64,000 nt of DNA from Oscillospiraceae bacterium (GTDB lineage: Bacteria > Bacillota > Clostridia > Oscillospirales > Oscillospiraceae), in NCBI GenBank assembly GCA_017548065.1, contig JAFYNQ010000102.1, positions 19,546-83,545 of the forward strand, given 5' to 3'. This document shows positions 27,880 to 36,562 of this stretch, in pieces. A model generated the notes under the pieces. It was not told the DNA's origin. It worked only from the letters and a program-made list of their open reading frames with translations, and made no database searches. The position numbers and the translations under genes were made by a program. The first letter of the stretch is position 1. Each line of letters begins with the position of its first letter.

Positions 27880-30519
27880 TTACAGCTTCTTCAGTGCTGC
27901 AGCACTTTCTTCCAGCTGTGCGATCAAGTCACGAGCCTTTGCTGCCTTCTCACGTTCTGCATTCACAACTGCTTCCGGAGCACGGGCAGTAAACTTTTCG
28001 TTAGAAAGCTTGCCCTCAATGCCGGCAAGATTCTTTCTTGCCTTATCCAGCTCTTTCTCAATACGATCCAATTCCTTAGCCACATCCACAAGCTGACCCA
28101 TGGGGATATACAGCTTTGCATCAGCAGTGGTGATGGTAACCATGCCGTCCAGGTTTTCAGGCTCCTTAACCAGCACAGTGACAGCATCAGCATACGCCAG
28201 TCTCTGCAGGAAGCCTTCACCCTCGGCAAAAATCTGAGGTTTGGAGGACAACACGAAAAGTGCAGCCTTCTTGCTGGGAGGCACATTCATCTCTGCACGA
28301 CGGTTACGGATCGCACGGATCGCATCCATAACAGACTCCATAATATCAGCCTCTGCCTTGAATGCCAGTTCTTCGGTGTATTCAGGCCACTTGGCGACAA
28401 TCAGTGCATCACCCTCATGAGGAATGGACTGCCAGATCTCTTCTGTAATGAAGGGCATAAAGGGATGCAACAAACGAAGAATCTGATCCAGCACATAAAC
28501 GAGAACCTGAATAGCAGTCTCCTTACGGTCTGCATCTTCAGAATACAGACGTGCCTTTGTCAGCTCAATATACCAGTCACAGTAGGTATCCCAAATGAAG
28601 TCATATACCTTCTGTACGGCAACACCAAGCTCGTACTTCTCCAGGTTTTCCGTAACCTCTGCAATCAAAGCATTCAGCTTGGAGAGTACCCACTTATCAG
28701 CAATCTCCAGTTTTTCTGCCGCAGGAAGCTTGTTAACAGCATCCTCTGCCAGGTTCATCATAACGTAGCGGGAAGCATTCCACAGCTTATTTGCAAAATT
28801 ACGCATTGCCTCACAGCGCTCAACATAGAAACGCATATCGTTTCCGGGAGAGTTGCCGGTAACCATGTTCATACGCAGAGCATCGCAGCCATACTTCTCA
28901 ATCATTTCCAGAGGATCAATTCCGTTGCCCAGGGACTTGGACATCTTGCGGCCCTTGTCATCACGAACAAGGCCGTGGATCAAAACAGTATGGAAAGGCG
29001 TCTTTCCGGTATGTTCACAGCCGGAGAAGATCATTCTTGCAACCCAGAAGAAGATAATATCATAACCTGTAACAAGCACATCCGTGGGATAGAAAGTAGC
29101 CAGGTCTTCAGTCTTTTCAGGCCAACCCAAGGTCTCAAAGGGCCACAGAGCAGAAGAGAACCAGGTATCCAAAACATCAGGATCACGCTCAATCTTTGCA
29201 CTGCCACACTTCTCACACTTGCAGGCATCCTCACGGGATACGGTGATGTGACCGCATTCTTCGCAAGTCCAGGCAGGAATCTGGTGACCCCACCAAAGCT
29301 GACGGGAGATACACCAGTCACGAACATTCTCCATCCAGTTCAGATAAGTCTTGCTGAAACGGTCGGGAACGAACTTGGTCTCGCCGTCTTTAACAACACG
29401 AACAGCCTCTTCTGCCAGGGGCTTCATTTTCACGAACCACTGTGCAGAAATAATCGGCTCAACATCGTTATGGCAACGATAGCAGGTACCCACATTATGG
29501 GCATGATCTGCAACCTCAACGAGATAGCCCTGCTGCTGCAGATCCTCAACGATCTGCTTACGAGCCTCGTAGCGATCAAGACCTTCGTACTTACCGCCGT
29601 AGCTATTGACAACACCGTTATCATCCAGCACGCGGATAACTTCCAGGTTATGACGCAGGCCAACCTCAAAGTCATTGGGGTCATGAGCAGGTGTCATTTT
29701 AACACAACCGGTACCAAAGTCCATTTCTGCGTAATCATCAGCAACAATAGGGATCTCCTTGTTGACCAAAGGAAGAATTACCTTCTTGCCAACAATAGCC
29801 TGGTAACGCTCATCGTTAGGGTTGACACAAACGCCGGTATCACCAAGCATTGTCTCGGGACGGGTAGTTGCGACAACGACCTCACCGGAGCCATCAGCCA
29901 TGGGATAACGGATGTGCCACAGATGACCGGGCTTATCAACGTATTCAACCTCAGCGTCAGACAGTGCGGTCACACAGTTGGGACACCAGTTGATAATGCG
30001 GCTTCCCTTGTAAATAAGACCCTTTTCATACAGAGAAACAAAGACCTCACGAACAGCGTTGGAGCAGCCCTCGTCCATTGTAAATCTCGCACGCTCCCAA
30101 TCGCAGGATGCGCCCAGCTTCTTCTGCTGCTCTACAATACGGTTGCCGTACTTATGCTTCCAGTCCCAAACCTTTTCCAGGAACTTTTCACGACCCAGGT
30201 CATAACGGGTAATACCGTCTTTGCGCAGTTCTTCCTCAACCTTGATCTGCGTTGCAATACCTGCATGGTCAACGCCGGGCACCCACAGCGCACGGTAGCC
30301 CTGCATACGCTTAAAACGAATCAAGGTGTCCTGGAGTGTTGCATCCATTGCGTGACCCATATGCAGCTGACCTGTAACATTGGGAGGCGGCATAACAATC
30401 GTAAAGGGCTTAGCTTCCTTATTTTCGGAAGGGCGGAAATAACCGTTGTCTTCCCACATTTTGTAGATCTCATTTTCTACGGTTTTCGGTTCGTAAACTT
30501 TGGGCAGTTCTCTTGCCAT
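27880..30519 (-). CDS. valS: Valyl-tRNA synthetase
   Basis: Class Ia synthetase (879 aa) charging tRNA-Val. HIGH motif as HMGH (53-56) preceded by PPPNVTGQL; editing domain with [13 protein letters not shown] and the conserved [24 protein letters not shown] in [12 protein letters not shown]; anticodon-binding domain; and a C-terminal coiled-coil arm (about 815-879), all expected. ATG 30517-30519 follows AAAGGAG; the frame runs open into the T-box leader but without a start site. Controlled by the upstream T-box. Confidence 0.97.
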   Translation of the reverse strand: MARELPKVYEPKTVENEIYKMWEDNGYFRPSENKEAKPFTIVMPPPNVTGQLHMGHAMDATLQDTLIRFKRMQGYRALWVPGVDHAGIATQIKVEEELRKDGITRYDLGREKFLEKVWDWKHKYGNRIVEQQKKLGASCDWERARFTMDEGCSNAVREVFVSLYEKGLIYKGSRIINWCPNCVTALSDAEVEYVDKPGHLWHIRYPMADGSGEVVVATTRPETMLGDTGVCVNPNDERYQAIVGKKVILPLVNKEIPIVADDYAEMDFGTGCVKMTPAHDPNDFEVGLRHNLEVIRVLDDNGVVNSYGGKYEGLDRYEARKQIVEDLQQQGYLVEVADHAHNVGTCYRCHNDVEPIISAQWFVKMKPLAEEAVRVVKDGETKFVPDRFSKTYLNWMENVRDWCISRQLWWGHQIPAWTCEECGHITVSREDACKCEKCGSAKIERDPDVLDTWFSSALWPFETLGWPEKTEDLATFYPTDVLVTGYDIIFFWVARMIFSGCEHTGKTPFHTVLIHGLVRDDKGRKMSKSLGNGIDPLEMIEKYGCDALRMNMVTGNSPGNDMRFYVERCEAMRNFANKLWNASRYVMMNLAEDAVNKLPAAEKLEIADKWVLSKLNALIAEVTENLEKYELGVAVQKVYDFIWDTYCDWYIELTKARLYSEDADRKETAIQVLVYVLDQILRLLHPFMPFITEEIWQSIPHEGDALIVAKWPEYTEELAFKAEADIMESVMDAIRAIRNRRAEMNVPPSKKAALFVLSSKPQIFAEGEGFLQRLAYADAVTVLVKEPENLDGMVTITTADAKLYIPMGQLVDVAKELDRIEKELDKARKNLAGIEGKLSNEKFTARAPEAVVNAEREKAAKARDLIAQLEESAAALKKL

Positions 30520-30546
30520 AATCGCAACTCCTTTAAATCTGAAAAT

Positions 30547-30780
30547 AAAAAAATCCCGAGCCAAAGGCTCAGGACGAAAATACAACATCACATTTCCGTG
30601 GTACCACCTGAATTCCCGTTTCCGGGCACTCAATAGCTGTAACGGGCATTCCCGTATTCCCCTACTGCAATTTTCAGAGAATCCACTCAAGGGCGACAAT
30701 CCAAAACGATCCTACATACTCACACCGACCGTATGCTCTCTTTGAAGATTCTGTCCGGAAACTCCCTATCACTGCGTTTG
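30547..30780 (-). promoter_or_regulatory. T-box riboswitch of valS
   Basis: The minus-strand leader has the T-box core AGGTGGTACCACGG (30596-30609), followed by a terminator: stem TCCTGAGCC/GGCTCGGGA with TTTTTTT. Upstream are stem I features (GAGAGC...GGTCGGTGTGAG). A GTC triplet at 30695-30697, just before CGCCC or GCCCTTGAGTGG, is the best specifier candidate and codes for valine. The TGGT in the core would pair with a tRNA ending ACCA. Uncharged tRNA-Val would then favour antitermination and valS expression. Confidence 0.88.
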
Positions 30781-30787
30781 CCTACTA

Positions 30788-30816
30788 AAGTTATCATATT
30801 TTTCATTGTATGTCAA
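30788..30816 (-). promoter_or_regulatory. Promoter of the valS T-box leader
   Basis: Minus strand: perfect TTGACA (30811-30816), 17-nt spacer, TAACTT (30788-30793). Confidence 0.7.
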
Positions 30817-30844
30817 CTAAAAAACCATATTTCAGCACATAATC

Positions 30845-30873
30845 TTGACTACATTGAAATAATAACATATAAT
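30845..30873 (+). promoter_or_regulatory. Promoter of the GT2 gene
   Basis: TTGACT (30845-30850), 17-nt spacer, perfect TATAAT (30868-30873), 28 nt before the start codon. Confidence 0.75.
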
Positions 30874-30901
30874 AATAAAAAATATAAGTGAGATGTGGTA
30901 T

Positions 30902-31834
30902 ATGAAATTATCTCTTGTTGTTCCCTGTTATAACGAAGCCGGCAACGTCGCCCTTTTTCAAAAAGCAGCTATAGAAGCTTTTGCAGACTGCAATTATTCT
31001 TATGAAATCATTTTCGTGGATGACGGCAGTACAGATGCGACACTGCATGAATTACGAAAACTGCATAAGGCACAGGCGTGTCCTACGAAAGTGATCAGCT
31101 TCTCCCGTAATTTCGGTAAGGAGGCCGGTATTTATGCCGGATTACAGCATGCTTCCGGCGATTATATCTGCCTTATTGATGCTGATTTGCAGCAGCGACC
31201 TGAAGTTACGCGGGAAATGGTTAAATTTCTTGAGGAAAACGAAGACTACGACATGGTAACTGCATACCAGGATCGCAGAAACGAAGGAAAAATTCTTTCC
31301 TTTTTCAAGAAATCCTTCTATAAGATCATTAACGGACTTTCGGATGTGAATATGAAATCCGACGCCAGTGATTTCAGAACATTTCGCAGAAGTGTAGCGG
31401 AAAGCATCCTAAAGCTTGCAGAGTATCATCGTTTTTCCAAGGGTATATTTGCGTGGGTCGGTTACAAAACCCATTATATTCCTTACACCGCTTGCCAGCG
31501 TGCAACCGGAAACACCAAATGGAACTTCCGCAAACTCACAAATTACGCTATTGACGGCATAATCGGCTACTCTACAAAACCATTGCGTATTTCAACATTT
31601 CTCGGTATGCTCACATCCCTGGCGGCACTGATCTATTTGATCATTGTAGTGCTTGAAAAGCTTATAGCCGGAATTGACATCCCCGGATATGCCACTGTGA
31701 CCGTTTTGATCCTGTTCTTAGGCAGCATGCAGCTGTTCTGCATTGGCATTATAGGTGAATACGTCGGCAGAAACTTTGAACAGAGCAAAAACAGACCTGT
31801 ATTTATTTCAAAAGAGATTTTGGACATTGAATAA
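30902..31834 (+). CDS. Glycosyltransferase family 2, GtrB/polyprenyl-phosphate type
   Basis: A 310-residue GT-A fold transferase: LVVPCYNEAGN at the N-terminus, IIFVDDGSTD (DDG), LIDADLQQRPE (DxD region), then SDFRTFRR, and two C-terminal membrane helices (about 232-255 and 268-290). This is the layout of GtrB/YfdH-like enzymes that load a sugar onto undecaprenyl phosphate. A GtrA-type flippase candidate is encoded 7 kb away (38682-39095), not in the same operon. ATG 30902 is used; the ribosome binding site is weak. Sugar and acceptor are unknown. Confidence 0.85.
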   Translation: MKLSLVVPCYNEAGNVALFQKAAIEAFADCNYSYEIIFVDDGSTDATLHELRKLHKAQACPTKVISFSRNFGKEAGIYAGLQHASGDYICLIDADLQQRPEVTREMVKFLEENEDYDMVTAYQDRRNEGKILSFFKKSFYKIINGLSDVNMKSDASDFRTFRRSVAESILKLAEYHRFSKGIFAWVGYKTHYIPYTACQRATGNTKWNFRKLTNYAIDGIIGYSTKPLRISTFLGMLTSLAALIYLIIVVLEKLIAGIDIPGYATVTVLILFLGSMQLFCIGIIGEYVGRNFEQSKNRPVFISKEILDIE

Positions 31835-31837
31835 GCA

Positions 31838-31873
31838 AAAAGAGTGGGTTGCATAAACGCAACCCACTCTTTT
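31838..31873. terminator. Bidirectional terminator, GT2/rsmE
   Basis: Fifteen-bp perfect stem AAAAGAGTGGGTTGC (31838-31852) and GCAACCCACTCTTTT (31859-31873) between converging genes; U-runs in both directions. Confidence 0.9.
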
Positions 31874-32603
31874 AAAACTCTCCTGAATCGTACATAATTG
31901 CAGACAAAGCACATAACGGTGCTGTCTCACAGCGCAGGATACGGGTACCAAGGTTACAAACAGAAAGACCTGCCGACATTGCTTGCTGAACCTCTTTTTC
32001 CTCCAGTCCGCCCTCAGGACCCGTAAGAATACTTACAGTATGATATGGCTTTTCCTTCAGCTTCATCTGCAGCGTTATTGCACGCTCATTTTCATAAAAC
32101 AAAATGGGTACATCTGTTGCAGCAGCTCTTGTAATTGCTTCATTAAAACTGTTCAAAACCAGTACATCGGGAACAATTCCCCGGCCGGACTGTTCCGAAG
32201 CGGCAGCAGCGATTTTTTGCCATCTTTCCAACTTCTTTTTCAAAGACTTTTCATCAGGTCTGGATACGCAACGTGCGGACGGAAATGCAACGATCTCCAT
32301 AGCACCAAGCTCTGTTGCCTTTTGAATAACATGTTCAAATTTATCACCTTTTGAAAAAGCCATATAGACACTGACAGAAATCTTCGGTTCTGCAGATGAA
32401 GCCATTCTGCTATTCACTACAAGGCTGATTTGATCGGGACTGACATCGCTGACAGTGCATTTACACTCATTTCCAGAACCATCGCAAATTACGACACTCT
32501 CACCGGCCTTCAAACGCAAGACCTTAGCGTGCACTGCATTTTCACCCGTAAGAACAATAAAATCCTTTTCTAAGGACTGAGAATCTACAAAAAAACGAGC
32601 CAT
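31872..32603 (-). CDS. rsmE: 16S rRNA (uracil1498-N3)-methyltransferase RsmE
   Basis: SPOUT-class methyltransferase (243 aa). N-terminal PUA-like domain (to about 70), then the trefoil-knot SAM site: ILTGPEGGLEEKEV and LGTRILRCETAPLCAL. GGGAGG lies upstream of the ATG. In many Clostridia the partner prmA lies upstream; here a tRNA gene does. Confidence 0.93.
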   Translation of the reverse strand: MARFFVDSQSLEKDFIVLTGENAVHAKVLRLKAGESVVICDGSGNECKCTVSDVSPDQISLVVNSRMASSAEPKISVSVYMAFSKGDKFEHVIQKATELGAMEIVAFPSARCVSRPDEKSLKKKLERWQKIAAAASEQSGRGIVPDVLVLNSFNEAITRAAATDVPILFYENERAITLQMKLKEKPYHTVSILTGPEGGLEEKEVQQAMSAGLSVCNLGTRILRCETAPLCALSAIMYDSGEF

Positions 32604-32686
32604 AAAAACGTACCTCCCTGGGGTTTGGAACGATTATAACAAATTATAAATAAAATGACAACAAGAAAATAATACAGCAAAAACTA

Positions 32687-32715
32687 TTGACAAAATTGAA
32701 ACAAAAGGTTATAAT
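32687..32715 (+). promoter_or_regulatory. Consensus promoter of tRNA-Leu
   Basis: TTGACA (32687-32692), 17-nt spacer, TATAAT (32710-32715): the only fully consensus sigma-A promoter I found in the window, ending 11 nt before the tRNA. Confidence 0.85.
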
Positions 32716-32726
32716 GCCATAGTCCT

Positions 32727-32809
32727 GCGAGAGTGTTGGAATGGTAGACAAGCACGTTTGAGGTGCGTGTGGTTTCGCCGTGTGGGTTCGAGTCCCATCT
32801 CTCGCACCA
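32727..32809 (+). tRNA. tRNA-Leu (anticodon GAG)
   Basis: An 83-nt class II tRNA. The acceptor stem GCGAGAG pairs with CTCTCGC; the anticodon loop reads TTTGAGG with GAG; a long variable arm (TGGTTTCGCCG) and the T-loop GGTTCGAGTCC are visible; ACCA is encoded. GAG reads CUC and CUU leucine codons. Confidence 0.95.
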
Positions 32810-32813
32810 AAAA

Positions 32814-32848
32814 GACAGGGGGTTCCTTTCGGTACCCCCTGTCTTTTT
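32814..32848. terminator. Terminator shared by tRNA-Leu and ddh
   Basis: GACAGGGGGT (32814-32823) and ACCCCCTGTC (32834-32843), loop TCCTTTCGGT, with T-runs on both strands (32844-32848 and A-run 32809-32813). Confidence 0.9.
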
Positions 32849-32907
32849 GATTTGAAGGAAGATAGGACTTGAAAGGGCGGCGCCAGTCAATAGACTGATA
32901 GTATACA

Positions 32908-33891
32908 TCAAAGCATGTGTGCAATGATCTCTTCCCTGCTGCTTGCAGAAAGATCACCGGGAGCAATATCAAAAATCGTTTGGCAACCTCTGATACCACG
33001 ATTATACATGCGGTAGACTGCTCTGGCGCAAGCAACCAAAACGCTTGCTGTAAACTGCGGATTGGAATCCAGGGTCAACTTGTACTCAATGGTCTGCTTA
33101 TTTTCCTCGTTCCAACCGGTAACACCGCTGCGGATCACACTGCCACCATGCGGAAGTCCAGCATGCTCGGCTGCCATACGTTCCGCAGAGATAAACTCAA
33201 CTGTGGTATCATAATCCGCAAAGTAATTGGGCATGGTTACGATGGCATTGCGAATTTCTTCCTTGTCAGCTCCATCTGCCGCAACCACATAGCAATAACG
33301 TGTATGCTTCTCACGGGTGGTCAATGCAGGATTCTCACCTGAACGAACTCTTTCCATAGCTTCGGGAACAGGAATTGTATACTGTCTGCAATCCAGAACA
33401 CCGGGAATACGACGTACTGCATCGGAATGCCCCTGGCTGACACCCTTTCCCCAGAATGTGTAATTTTCACCCTTGGGAAGGATAGCAGTTGCATACAATC
33501 TGTTAACAGAAAACAGACCGGGATCCCAACCGGAAGAAATCAGCGCAATGTGATCTGCCTCTTTTGCAGCATCATCCACGTTTTTAAAATGAACAGGAAT
33601 GTTGGCATGATTATCAAAACTGTCAATAACGTTGAATTTTTTCACAAATTCAGGTGTCATCTCAGGAAGATCCGTCGCACTGCCGCCGCACAGAAGCATA
33701 ACATCAATCTTATCCTGCCAATCATTTACATCTGCAAAGGACAACACCGGAACATCAGCAGTAGCAATCTTAACACTTTGCGGATCTCTGCGTGTAAATA
33801 CTGCAACCAATTCCATATCTGCATTTTGAGAAATAGCACATTCAGCGCCACGTGCAAGATTTCCGTAACCCACGATTCCGATTCTGATCAT
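32908..33891 (-). CDS. ddh: meso-Diaminopimelate D-dehydrogenase
   Basis: NADPH-dependent enzyme making meso-diaminopimelate in one step from tetrahydrodipicolinate, for lysine and peptidoglycan. The Rossmann start is RIGIVGYGNLARG; family segments LCGGSATDLPEMTPEF, SFDNHANIP, SSGWDPGLFSVNR and WGKGVSQGHSDAVRR are all visible. Length 327 aa is typical. GGAGG precedes the ATG. It is monocistronic with its own promoter, divergent from the oxidoreductase gene. Confidence 0.95.
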   Translation of the reverse strand: MIRIGIVGYGNLARGAECAISQNADMELVAVFTRRDPQSVKIATADVPVLSFADVNDWQDKIDVMLLCGGSATDLPEMTPEFVKKFNVIDSFDNHANIPVHFKNVDDAAKEADHIALISSGWDPGLFSVNRLYATAILPKGENYTFWGKGVSQGHSDAVRRIPGVLDCRQYTIPVPEAMERVRSGENPALTTREKHTRYCYVVAADGADKEEIRNAIVTMPNYFADYDTTVEFISAERMAAEHAGLPHGGSVIRSGVTGWNEENKQTIEYKLTLDSNPQFTASVLVACARAVYRMYNRGIRGCQTIFDIAPGDLSASSREEIIAHML

Positions 33892-33920
33892 ATATCATAA
33901 CCTCCATGTTGTTTTGTAGT

Positions 33921-33949
33921 ATCATAAACCAATCTTGCGCATGTGTCAA
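33921..33949 (-). promoter_or_regulatory. ddh promoter
   Basis: Minus strand: TTGACA (33944-33949), 17-nt spacer, TATGAT (33921-33926). Confidence 0.8.
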
Positions 33950-34011
33950 ATGAAAAATATGCCTTAAAACGTCTTTCCCACAAATTGAGGAGTGAAACCA
34001 ACAAAAAGTAC

Positions 34012-34040
34012 TTGAAACTTTTAACAAACAATGTTATGAT
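34012..34040 (+). promoter_or_regulatory. Promoter of the Gfo/Idh gene
   Basis: TTGAAA (34012-34017), 17-nt spacer, TATGAT (34035-34040). Confidence 0.75.
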
Positions 34041-34078
34041 TGTTTTGAAAAATCCAACAAAAAAGGAGAAATTTATCA

Positions 34079-35113
34079 ATGAAAAAGCTGAATATCGTTG
34101 TCATTGGCTGTTCCGGCATGGGTAAACGCCACATTAAGGGAGTTTACGAAAACGAGCGTGCAAATCTGTACGGTATCTGTGATATTGACGAGAAGCGTGT
34201 CGCAGCTGCTGCAGAACTGTACCATCCCGAAAAGACATCTCTGGATTGGCATGATTTTATTAATGATCCCGCTGTTGATGCAGCAATCATCGTTATGCCC
34301 GACCAGCTGCACCTGGAAATGACTGAGACCTTCCTGCGTGCCGGCAAGCATGTTCTCTGCGAAAAGCCCATGGCACTGACCGTGGCCGAGTGTGAGAAGA
34401 TGATGCAGGCAGAAAAGGAAACCGGCCTGAAGCTGATGGTTGGTCAGGTTTCCCGTTACGCACCCTCCTTTGCAAAGGCTAAGGAAATTATTGATTCCGG
34501 CCGTATTGGTGAGCTGTACTTTGTAGAAAGCGAATACGCACACGATTACAGTGTTGCACGCGGTGCAAATGACTGGCGTGTTTCTCCCGAGCGTCACGCT
34601 GTTATCGGCGGCGGTTGCCACGCAATTGATCTGCTTCGTTGGATTGCCGGCGATCCTACCGAGGTTTACGCTCTGTCCAACCACAAGTGCCTGACCGATT
34701 GGCCCGTGGATGATTGCTCCATCGCAATTATGAAGTTCCCCAACAACGTTAACGGCAAGGTTCTGACCGCTATCGGTTGCAAGCGTGAGTACACCATGCG
34801 TTCCTGCTTCTACGGCACCAAGGGTACCATCATTTGCGACAACCGTTCCAACTACCTGACTCTGTTTGAGTGCGGCGACGAGCCTCTTGCTCAGCACGGC
34901 AACCGCTACAACATCCCCCAGATGATCCCCGTAAACATTGCTGGACATAATGTTAAGGCAGAAATCAAGGCATTCGTTGACTCCGTTCTGGACAACACCC
35001 CTCTGCCCATTTCTTCCATGGAAGGAGCTTCCACTGTTGCAGTTTGTAACGCTGTTGTGGAATCCTGTGCATCCGGCATGCCCGTTAAGATCAAGTATCC
35101 CGTAGTAAAATAA
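34079..35113 (+). CDS. Gfo/Idh/MocA family oxidoreductase
   Basis: NAD(P)-dependent dehydrogenase (344 aa). N-terminal Rossmann fold VVIGCSGMGKRHIKG; the family catalytic-site motif CEKPMALT (Lys of E-K-P at about 99); the second conserved site GGGCHAIDLLRW. Substrates of this family are usually sugars or cyclitols, but the sequence does not identify one. AAAAGGAG precedes the ATG. It is followed by a hairpin terminator, so it is probably not cotranscribed with ectB. Codon use is strongly biased, suggesting high expression. Confidence 0.85.
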   Translation: MKKLNIVVIGCSGMGKRHIKGVYENERANLYGICDIDEKRVAAAAELYHPEKTSLDWHDFINDPAVDAAIIVMPDQLHLEMTETFLRAGKHVLCEKPMALTVAECEKMMQAEKETGLKLMVGQVSRYAPSFAKAKEIIDSGRIGELYFVESEYAHDYSVARGANDWRVSPERHAVIGGGCHAIDLLRWIAGDPTEVYALSNHKCLTDWPVDDCSIAIMKFPNNVNGKVLTAIGCKREYTMRSCFYGTKGTIICDNRSNYLTLFECGDEPLAQHGNRYNIPQMIPVNIAGHNVKAEIKAFVDSVLDNTPLPISSMEGASTVAVCNAVVESCASGMPVKIKYPVVK

Positions 35114-35121
35114 TGACCCCG

Positions 35122-35148
35122 TCGGGCGCCTGAAAACCAGGCGCCCGA
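35122..35148 (+). terminator. Hairpin after the Gfo/Idh gene
   Basis: TCGGGCGCCTG (35122-35132), loop AAAAC, CAGGCGCCCGA (35138-35148), followed by a weak T-tract TTCCTGCTTT. Confidence 0.7.
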
Positions 35149-35174
35149 TTCCTGCTTTATAGCTTGATTTCTGC

Positions 35175-35203
35175 TTGATTTTATCAGACATTTGTGGTAT
35201 AGT
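35175..35203 (+). promoter_or_regulatory. Promoter of the ectB-murT-gatD operon
   Basis: TTGATT (35175-35180), 17-nt spacer, TATAGT (35198-35203). Confidence 0.7.
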
Positions 35204-35244
35204 ACAGTTTGGTATATAAATAAAGTATTTAAGGAAGTATTTAT

Positions 35245-36495
35245 ATGGATACATCTGTATTTGAAAATGTAGAATCCAATGTCCGTTCCTACTGCAGAAA
35301 CTTCCCCACTGTTTTTACAAAAGCTAAGGGATCTGTTATGATTGCAGAAGACGGCAAGGAATATATTGACTTCTTTGCCGGTGCCGGCGCATTGAATTTT
35401 GGTCACAACCCCGAGAAGATCAACGAGAAGCTGATCAGTTACCTGCAGTCCGATGGCATCATTCACTCCATGGATATGTATACTGCTCCCAAAAGAGCGT
35501 TTTTGGAGTATTTCCAAGCAAACATCCTAGCTCCCAGAGGTTTGGATTACAAAGTACAGTTTGCAGGTCCCACCGGAACAAACGCAGTGGAAGCCGCAGT
35601 GAAGCTTGCCCGTAAAGTAAAGGGTCGTCAGAACATCTTTGCCATGATGGGCGCTTTCCACGGTATGACCATGGGAGCTTTGGCGCTGACTACTGACCGA
35701 TGCTCCCGTGAAGGCGCAGGACAGATCCTTCCCAATGTAACGCACATTCCTACTCCTGATATGTTCCCCGGACTTGATACTGTTGCTTACATGGAAAAGC
35801 TGATCACCGACGATCATTCCGGCGTTGAAAAGCCCGCTGCAATCATTCTGGAGACTGTCCAGGCAGACGGTGGCATTAATGTCTTTGATGTTGAATGGCT
35901 CAAAGCACTACGTGCACTTTGCGATCGCCACGATGTCCTTTTGATTGCAGATGACATTCAGGTCGGTTGCGGTAGAACCGGTAATTTCTTCTCCTTTGAA
36001 CGTGCAGGTATCCAGCCGGATATGGTCACCATTTCCAAGTCCATCGGCGGTTGCGGCATGCCTCTCTCTCTTGTTCTGTTCAAGCCTGAACTGGACATTT
36101 GGGAGCCCGGTCAGCACACCGGCACATTCCGTGGAAACCAGCTCTCCCTCATTGCCGGCAAAGCGGGTCTGGAGATCTTCATTGAGGAAAATATTACCGC
36201 TGAGGTAAATCGCAAGGCTGAAATCGTTGAAGAGTTTCTGCGTAATGAGATCGTTACTTTGGACTCTCGTATCAAGTACAGAGGCCTTGGCCTTATTTGG
36301 GGCGTTGATTTCTCCGGTTTTGACACTGACATGACCAAGCCCTTGATTGCCGCTTGTTTCCGCAACGGATTGATCATTGAGCGTGTTGGCCGTGACAATA
36401 ACGTTTTGAAGATCATGCCTCCTCTTGTAATTGAGGATGAGCTTCTTGTAAAGGGTTTGCAGATCATTCGTGATTCCCTGAAAGAAGTATTATAA
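35245..36495 (+). CDS. ectB: Diaminobutyrate-2-oxoglutarate transaminase (EctB-type)
   Basis: Class III, PLP-dependent aminotransferase (416 aa) expected to form L-2,4-diaminobutyrate from aspartate semialdehyde and glutamate. The N-terminus follows EctB closely: FENVESNVRSYCR, FPTVFTKAKGS, FFAGAGALNFGHN, VQFAGPTGTNAVEAA and GAFHGMTMGALALT. The PLP lysine is in ISKSIGG (about 265) and the ring-binding Asp in IADDIQVG. No ectA or ectC is present, so ectoine is not made here. It is followed by murT-gatD, with a hairpin between, pointing to use of diaminobutyrate, or a related amine, in another pathway. Confidence 0.88.
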   Translation: MDTSVFENVESNVRSYCRNFPTVFTKAKGSVMIAEDGKEYIDFFAGAGALNFGHNPEKINEKLISYLQSDGIIHSMDMYTAPKRAFLEYFQANILAPRGLDYKVQFAGPTGTNAVEAAVKLARKVKGRQNIFAMMGAFHGMTMGALALTTDRCSREGAGQILPNVTHIPTPDMFPGLDTVAYMEKLITDDHSGVEKPAAIILETVQADGGINVFDVEWLKALRALCDRHDVLLIADDIQVGCGRTGNFFSFERAGIQPDMVTISKSIGGCGMPLSLVLFKPELDIWEPGQHTGTFRGNQLSLIAGKAGLEIFIEENITAEVNRKAEIVEEFLRNEIVTLDSRIKYRGLGLIWGVDFSGFDTDMTKPLIAACFRNGLIIERVGRDNNVLKIMPPLVIEDELLVKGLQIIRDSLKEVL

Positions 36496-36511
36496 CAAAT
36501 CATAGCATATG

Positions 36512-36535
36512 GGGCAGTCGCAAATGTGACTGCCC
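36512..36535 (+). other. Hairpin between ectB and murT
   Basis: GGGCAGTC (36512-36519) and GACTGCCC (36528-36535) form a stable stem with no T-run after it. It may protect or process the mRNA, or partly attenuate transcription into murT. Confidence 0.5.
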
Positions 36536-36562
36536 TTGCTAATGTCAAAAGGAAGTTAGATT

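Noticed and set aside
27856-30636. 926-codon open frame on the plus strand
   Set aside because: It lies exactly opposite valS, whose motifs are complete; the composition (rich in Cys, His, Asn, Leu) is that of an antisense shadow.
33943-34125. 60-codon plus-strand frame before the Gfo/Idh gene
   Set aside because: It spans the divergent promoters and runs into the real gene in another frame; it has no ribosome binding site.
35245-36495. Ectoine biosynthesis cluster
   Set aside because: Only ectB is present; neither ectA nor ectC occurs in the window, so ectoine production is not supported.
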